From contig VZSR01001685.1 in NCBI GenBank assembly GCA_013398615.1, positions 34,026,656 to 34,090,655 on the forward strand: a stretch of 64,000 nucleotides of DNA, in the 5' to 3' direction. This DNA comes from Brachypodius melanocephalos. Taxonomy: Eukaryota; Chordata; Aves; Passeriformes; Pycnonotidae. Numbering within the stretch: position 1 is the first letter of the stretch; each line of letters opens with the position of its first letter. The translations under genes and the position numbers were made by a program. The notes beneath the pieces are model-generated. The model was given only the letters and a program-made list of their open reading frames with translations. It was not told the DNA's origin and searched no databases. Positions 60,301 through 64,000 of the stretch are shown here, piece by piece.

Positions 60301-63300
60301 GCTCTCTGGATTGCCTTGTCATCTTGACTCCTTGATGTACTGCTGTACTGATTAATCACTGTTGTTTTTGTTTCTGTAGGTTCTCCAAGACTTCTCCCTG
60401 GTTTCTGGGAAGGGTGCTGTGACAGTAGGCAATAATAACTGCTTGGCTGCAATAGATACTTTTCTACTGGGAACAGTTGACCTTTGACTTTCTACTTCTG
60501 AACTAGTCTGTCAGTGCGGAATGCTTTATAACACTTATTTAATGAGCAATCTCTTCTCACCTCTCCCGAAGACTTAATAGCAGAAGCTGTAGTGAGATCT
60601 CCTATCATCATCTTTTTTTGTTCCAGAGGCATTACTGAACGTGCACCAGTGTTTTATGTAACATTGTTACAGCTAAATCCAAGTAATACACAAAATCAAA
60701 TGAAGAGGAATAAATAGTGCCTTGAGTTCCACCACTTTTAATTCAATTTTATTGTACAATTTAGTCACTGGAAACCCACTGAGGACTGGAATATGTTAGA
60801 CAATTCTGGTTAAATCTTAAATGACGGTTCAAACTATAGTTTAGGCATACTAACTATAGTGGTGTTGAATTATGTGTCCTTTACAGTTTTAAGGATCACC
60901 TGCTATCTCAGGCTCTTGGGTCTGGAGTTTGGAATCAGACATGTTTTCTGTCAATTTTCTGGTTGTAATGTCTGGATAATACTGCACTAGTTATTGTATT
61001 TGGCCTATAGCTACTTCAATTGACTAAAAGTCATCTTCCTACCTTCAAATTTGAATCCAGGTCGAGTCTATTTGAAGACCTGAGAACACTGGAAAGGATG
61101 GATGGCTTGCTGTTGTGGTGTATCACCTATTCAACTGTAACAGGAAACCCCTGGCACTTTTTATGGGATCTGTCAGTGCCTAAGCTCTCAGGGGGACTGG
61201 ATCAGGCTCCTGCTGGTAACCTAGCATTAGGCTTATTTCTCTGTGTGTGCATGGTAGATTTATCTCCCACTAGACTGTGCACCTTTTTCACTAGACCTGA
61301 GAGATGGAGTAATAGGAGATCCAGCAGTACAGTGTGTCAGAAACCCTGGTGACCCACACTGCCCTGCTCTGCTGCTGTTGCCTTGCCAGAGGCAGGGCAG
61401 GCAGCCCCTGCCCTCTCTGTCCCCTCCAACAGCACTGGATGGACCAGGGAGGTTCCCAAGGAACTGTGAAGACCTTAGAAATGTTACCTAGTGTGCTGCA
61501 GATGTGTCTGTAGCAGCCAGCCTGCCTTAACGTGCTGCATGGGAAGGGTGCTTGGGCTTTGGGCTGGCTCTGCAGGGAAGATCTGCCTGGGCTCTGTGCC
61601 TGGAGCATGCCAGGGCAGTGTGTGTGCTTATGCCAGTGGCAACCAGTTCTTCACCTGGACCAGTAAATAAGAGAGAATGGGCATAACATTTACTCTCTTG
61701 GGAACTGCATTTGTGCTAGTGAAATATTTAGCCCAGAATGTGGTGGTGCTTCTCTTGAATATGAGGCTGGACAGAGAAGATAAAACTGCATTACACTCTC
61801 AGACCGAGGAGGATTCTCCTTTTGCCTTGGCTGGTTTAGTTGAGCAGATACAATTTTGTTGCAATGTCCAGGCTTGGAGTGCTGTTCTGGAGAGCAGTAC
61901 TGACACAGTGGGGCTCCTCTGCCCATCTCTGAGGATGTCTGGAGTCCTCCACAGAGGTTTCTGGGAATGTTCATTGACAAAGTCTGTCTGAACTAAAGTA
62001 TCCTAATGAGAAAAGAAAAATGCTTATCCTGTCTATGGACAAATGACAGGATTCCCAAATGCTTTTTATTTTTATTCAGCAACACTCAAGACACCAGTGT
62101 CTATTCCCGCAGAAAAATCTTTCCTGCAATATCTCAAAAACTCACTTGTAAGAAGTTCCACCTTGTCAGGTCTGGCAGAGCTTTTCCAGCCCTCCTCCTC
62201 ATCCTGCCTGGGCTGAAAGTGGTGTCAGACCACCTGCATTGTTCCTCCTGGGGGATGGTGGGAGCATGCTGTCTCTCTGCTCTGCATCCCATGAAGCAAA
62301 GGCAGGACAGACTTGTCCATGGTCACAATCAAAAATTTCAGAATGAAACTGTCCTGCTCAAATTGGCACATAAAAATATGTGGCTTTTCCAAAGGTGCTT
62401 AATTTTTACAGCTCCACATACTCTCTTGGGGAATTCTTTGTCCTGAACATCTTCAGATATCAAAAATGAAGCATGAGTGATCTGAGTGAATCTCTGAATG
62501 TCTGCTTACTCCTGATAGTCACATGCCTGTAACTGAGTTTATTCCTGGTGGTGGTGATGGAGGTAAACACCATTCCCGTCTCCAAAAGAGGGAAATTCAT
62601 TGTAAAAACAAAATTTTCAATGCAGATATTGGCTTAGAGGAAGACCAGAGCCAGTAAAAACAGTTACTGCAGCCTTCAGGTGAAATCTCTGATATGCAGT
62701 AGCTTTCCCAGATGTACAGGCACAAGGAGGATGGCTGGGTTCACTTATTTTCTCACACATATCTGCTAATGGAGAAGTCCCATGTCCCACTGTAAATGTA
62801 AATACCCAGTAATGTTATATAAAGTTATGGCTTTCTCTAGAGAATTTTTGCTTCATAAATTTTTGGCAGCTCAGGATGGATGTAATCCTGCTCCTATGTG
62901 TTAAGTGGAAACAGGGCCTATTGCTGTCAGATTGCTACACTGAAGCCTTGAGCAATAAGGGATATCTTATTAAAGGACACAGAAATACACTTGCCATGAA
63001 TTTTGAGACTTAGAATTTAAAATGTGTGCGAATATCACCTTTGAATAAGGTACTGCCTCCTGCCTGTATTTTATAACAGAAGACAGGATTATTGCTTCTC
63101 CAGAATACATGAGAGGAGTCGTTGCAGTGGTGGCATGTGAGGTTTGGATATCACAGAATGGTTTGGTCTTAGGTAGCTCATTGAAATGATGCCTGACACC
63201 TTTTTCTAGTGATCTGAAATGTAACAAAGATGTATTCTCTCTTACTGTCTCTGACTTAACTAGGGTTTGCTACAGAGGACATTTATTCACCACTGCACAT

Positions 63301-63520
63301 GAAAGGTTTGAAGGATTTTGTATTGGTGATATATTTAGTCTTTTTGTGCTGTTGGAAATTTTCTCATATAAATCTCTGGGCACTGGTTTTGCTTATCTTT
63401 TGTAAAATTACTTTCCTAAACAAATATTTTACATGACCTTGATGTGATTTTGCACAATATTTTATATAGCTCCATCTTAAAGTCTGATTCATGAATCCTT
63501 TCTATCTGTCTTCAGACATG
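57316..63520. other. Intergenic, no gene recognised
   Basis: No exon, RNA or named repeat was recognised. The longest frame, 62006-62446 on the plus strand (146 codons), shows no domain or splice context. A pyrimidine tract lies at about 57330-57356. Short duplications include AATGTGTGCC twice near 57594 and GTGTTCT twice near 59687. Confidence 0.5.
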
Positions 63521-63714
63521 TGTTGTATGAAAGATTCTTAATTTGTATAAGGACTCCTGGATATATGTGGATAAGTCTCATATGTGGAGCTGCACATAGA
63601 AAGATACATAGAAAAGGTATGAAAGACTTTTTGCATAACAAAGTCCTGATACTTGCAGCCCCCTGAAGTTTTTAAAGAAGCACTCTGAGTGCAGTGGCTG
63701 TCTCGACAACAACA
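63521..63714 (+). repeat. Putative retroviral 5' LTR
   Basis: A 194-bp segment begins TGTTGT and ends ACAACA, a perfect 6-bp terminal inverted repeat of the TG...CA type. It is followed two bases later by a primer-binding site, which is the correct spacing. A TATAAGG at 63546-63552 could serve as a TATA element. No AATAAA was seen. The right edge is well supported by the primer-binding site. The left edge rests only on the inverted repeat, and the real LTR could be longer. The partner LTR and target duplication lie outside the window or are absent. Confidence 0.5.
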
Positions 63715-63716
63715 TA

Positions 63717-63734
63717 TCGTGGCCCCGACGTGAT
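63717..63734 (+). other. Primer-binding site, tRNA-Trp type (endogenous retrovirus)
   Basis: The 18 bases TCGTGGCCCCGACGTGAT match TGGTGACCCCGACGTGAT at 16 positions. The latter is the complement of the tRNA-Trp 3' end and is the priming site of avian alpharetroviruses. The last twelve bases are exact. Two bases (TA) separate it from the putative LTR end, as in that group. The site marks the start of reverse transcription in an element oriented left to right. It is assigned to an endogenous retrovirus; the exact genus is not established. Confidence 0.7.
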
Positions 63735-64000
63735 GAGGGACATGATGGGAGCTGTGATGGGGAGCATGGTGACCAACATGATTTGGAATTGAGCTGCAGG
63801 ATGAAGTGCAGCAGAGAGGGAGCCCAGCAAAGCTGAGAGCAGCAGGGGAAGCTGCCAGTCTGGACCCGATTTTGACACCTGGAGTATAGGTGGGCTGCTG
63901 GGAACGTAAGAATGGGGACTCAAGTATCAGGGGAAGAAGGTGAGAAGCCAGAAGAAGCTGCTAAGGAACTTTGTCTAAAAGGTCAGCCATTTCAATAATA
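63735..64000 (+). mobile_element. Endogenous retrovirus leader and possible gag start, cut by window edge
   Basis: Downstream of the primer-binding site lies a leader with several short upstream ATGs (63751-63795). A start codon follows at 63912-63914. The encoded peptide opens MGTQVSG, fitting the MGxxxS/T rule for N-terminal myristoylation typical of retroviral matrix proteins, and continues acidic and polar. The frame meets TAA at 63996-63998 after 28 codons, so this copy is probably defective or this ATG is not the gag start. The rest of the element is outside the window. No gag, pol or env domain can be confirmed. Confidence 0.45.

Noticed and set aside
1..64000. PLEKHF2 and GDF6, the expected neighbours
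   Set aside because: Both have long coding exons that would appear as frames well over 150 codons. None exists in the window.
1..64000. Bacterial-type systems, operons, CRISPR arrays, phage genes
   Set aside because: The window is vertebrate chromosomal DNA with introns, CR1 and a nuclear tRNA. No evenly spaced repeats or gene clusters of that kind exist.

Overview
This is a vertebrate nuclear window, almost certainly from a bird. The repeats are CR1 LINE copies, one ending in the TTCTATGA octamer microsatellite typical of avian CR1. The only protein-coding gene I can establish is split into short exons with GT-AG introns, and a eukaryotic tRNA gene with internal A and B boxes sits beside it. 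Nothing bacterial, viral-episomal or CRISPR-like is present. The species cannot be told from the sequence alone.

The centre of the window (28.5-36.9 kb) holds one complete gene on the minus strand, CFAP418 (the orthologue of human C8orf37, a cilium and photoreceptor maintenance protein). I could place all six coding exons with matching splice phases. They sum to 591 nt, or 196 codons plus a stop. Its start codon lies in a CpG-rich promoter island at about 36.3-36.7 kb and overlaps a YY1-like motif. A tRNA-Ser(AGA) gene lies 184 bp upstream on the same strand, followed by a Pol III T-run terminator. Intron 1 holds a minisatellite-like tract and a CR1 3' end. Intron 2 holds one CR1 copy interrupted by a second CR1 in the opposite orientation.

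The left flank (1-28.5 kb) is non-coding as far as I can see. It has CR1 pieces at 3.8-4.4, 7.06-7.12 and 13.4-13.6 kb, some GC-rich tandem repeats at 5.2 and 6.2 kb, and unannotated single-copy DNA. The right flank (36.9-63.5 kb) is an AT-rich gene desert with a probable MIR-type SINE remnant at 42.35 kb, two degraded CR1 pieces (55.9 and 57.2 kb) and a palindromic AT tract at 51.0 kb. In other amniotes CFAP418 lies between PLEKHF2 and a long desert leading to GDF6. I see neither gene here, which fits the emptiness of both flanks.

The last 480 bases look like the 5' end of an endogenous retrovirus that runs off the window. There is a short putative LTR with TGTTGT/ACAACA ends. A primer-binding site follows that matches the tRNA-Trp type used by avian alpharetroviruses at 16 of 18 positions, then a leader and a start codon with a gag-like MGxxxS opening. 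I found no previously undescribed biological system. The most useful second looks are this element, the tRNA/CFAP418 promoter arrangement and the nested CR1.
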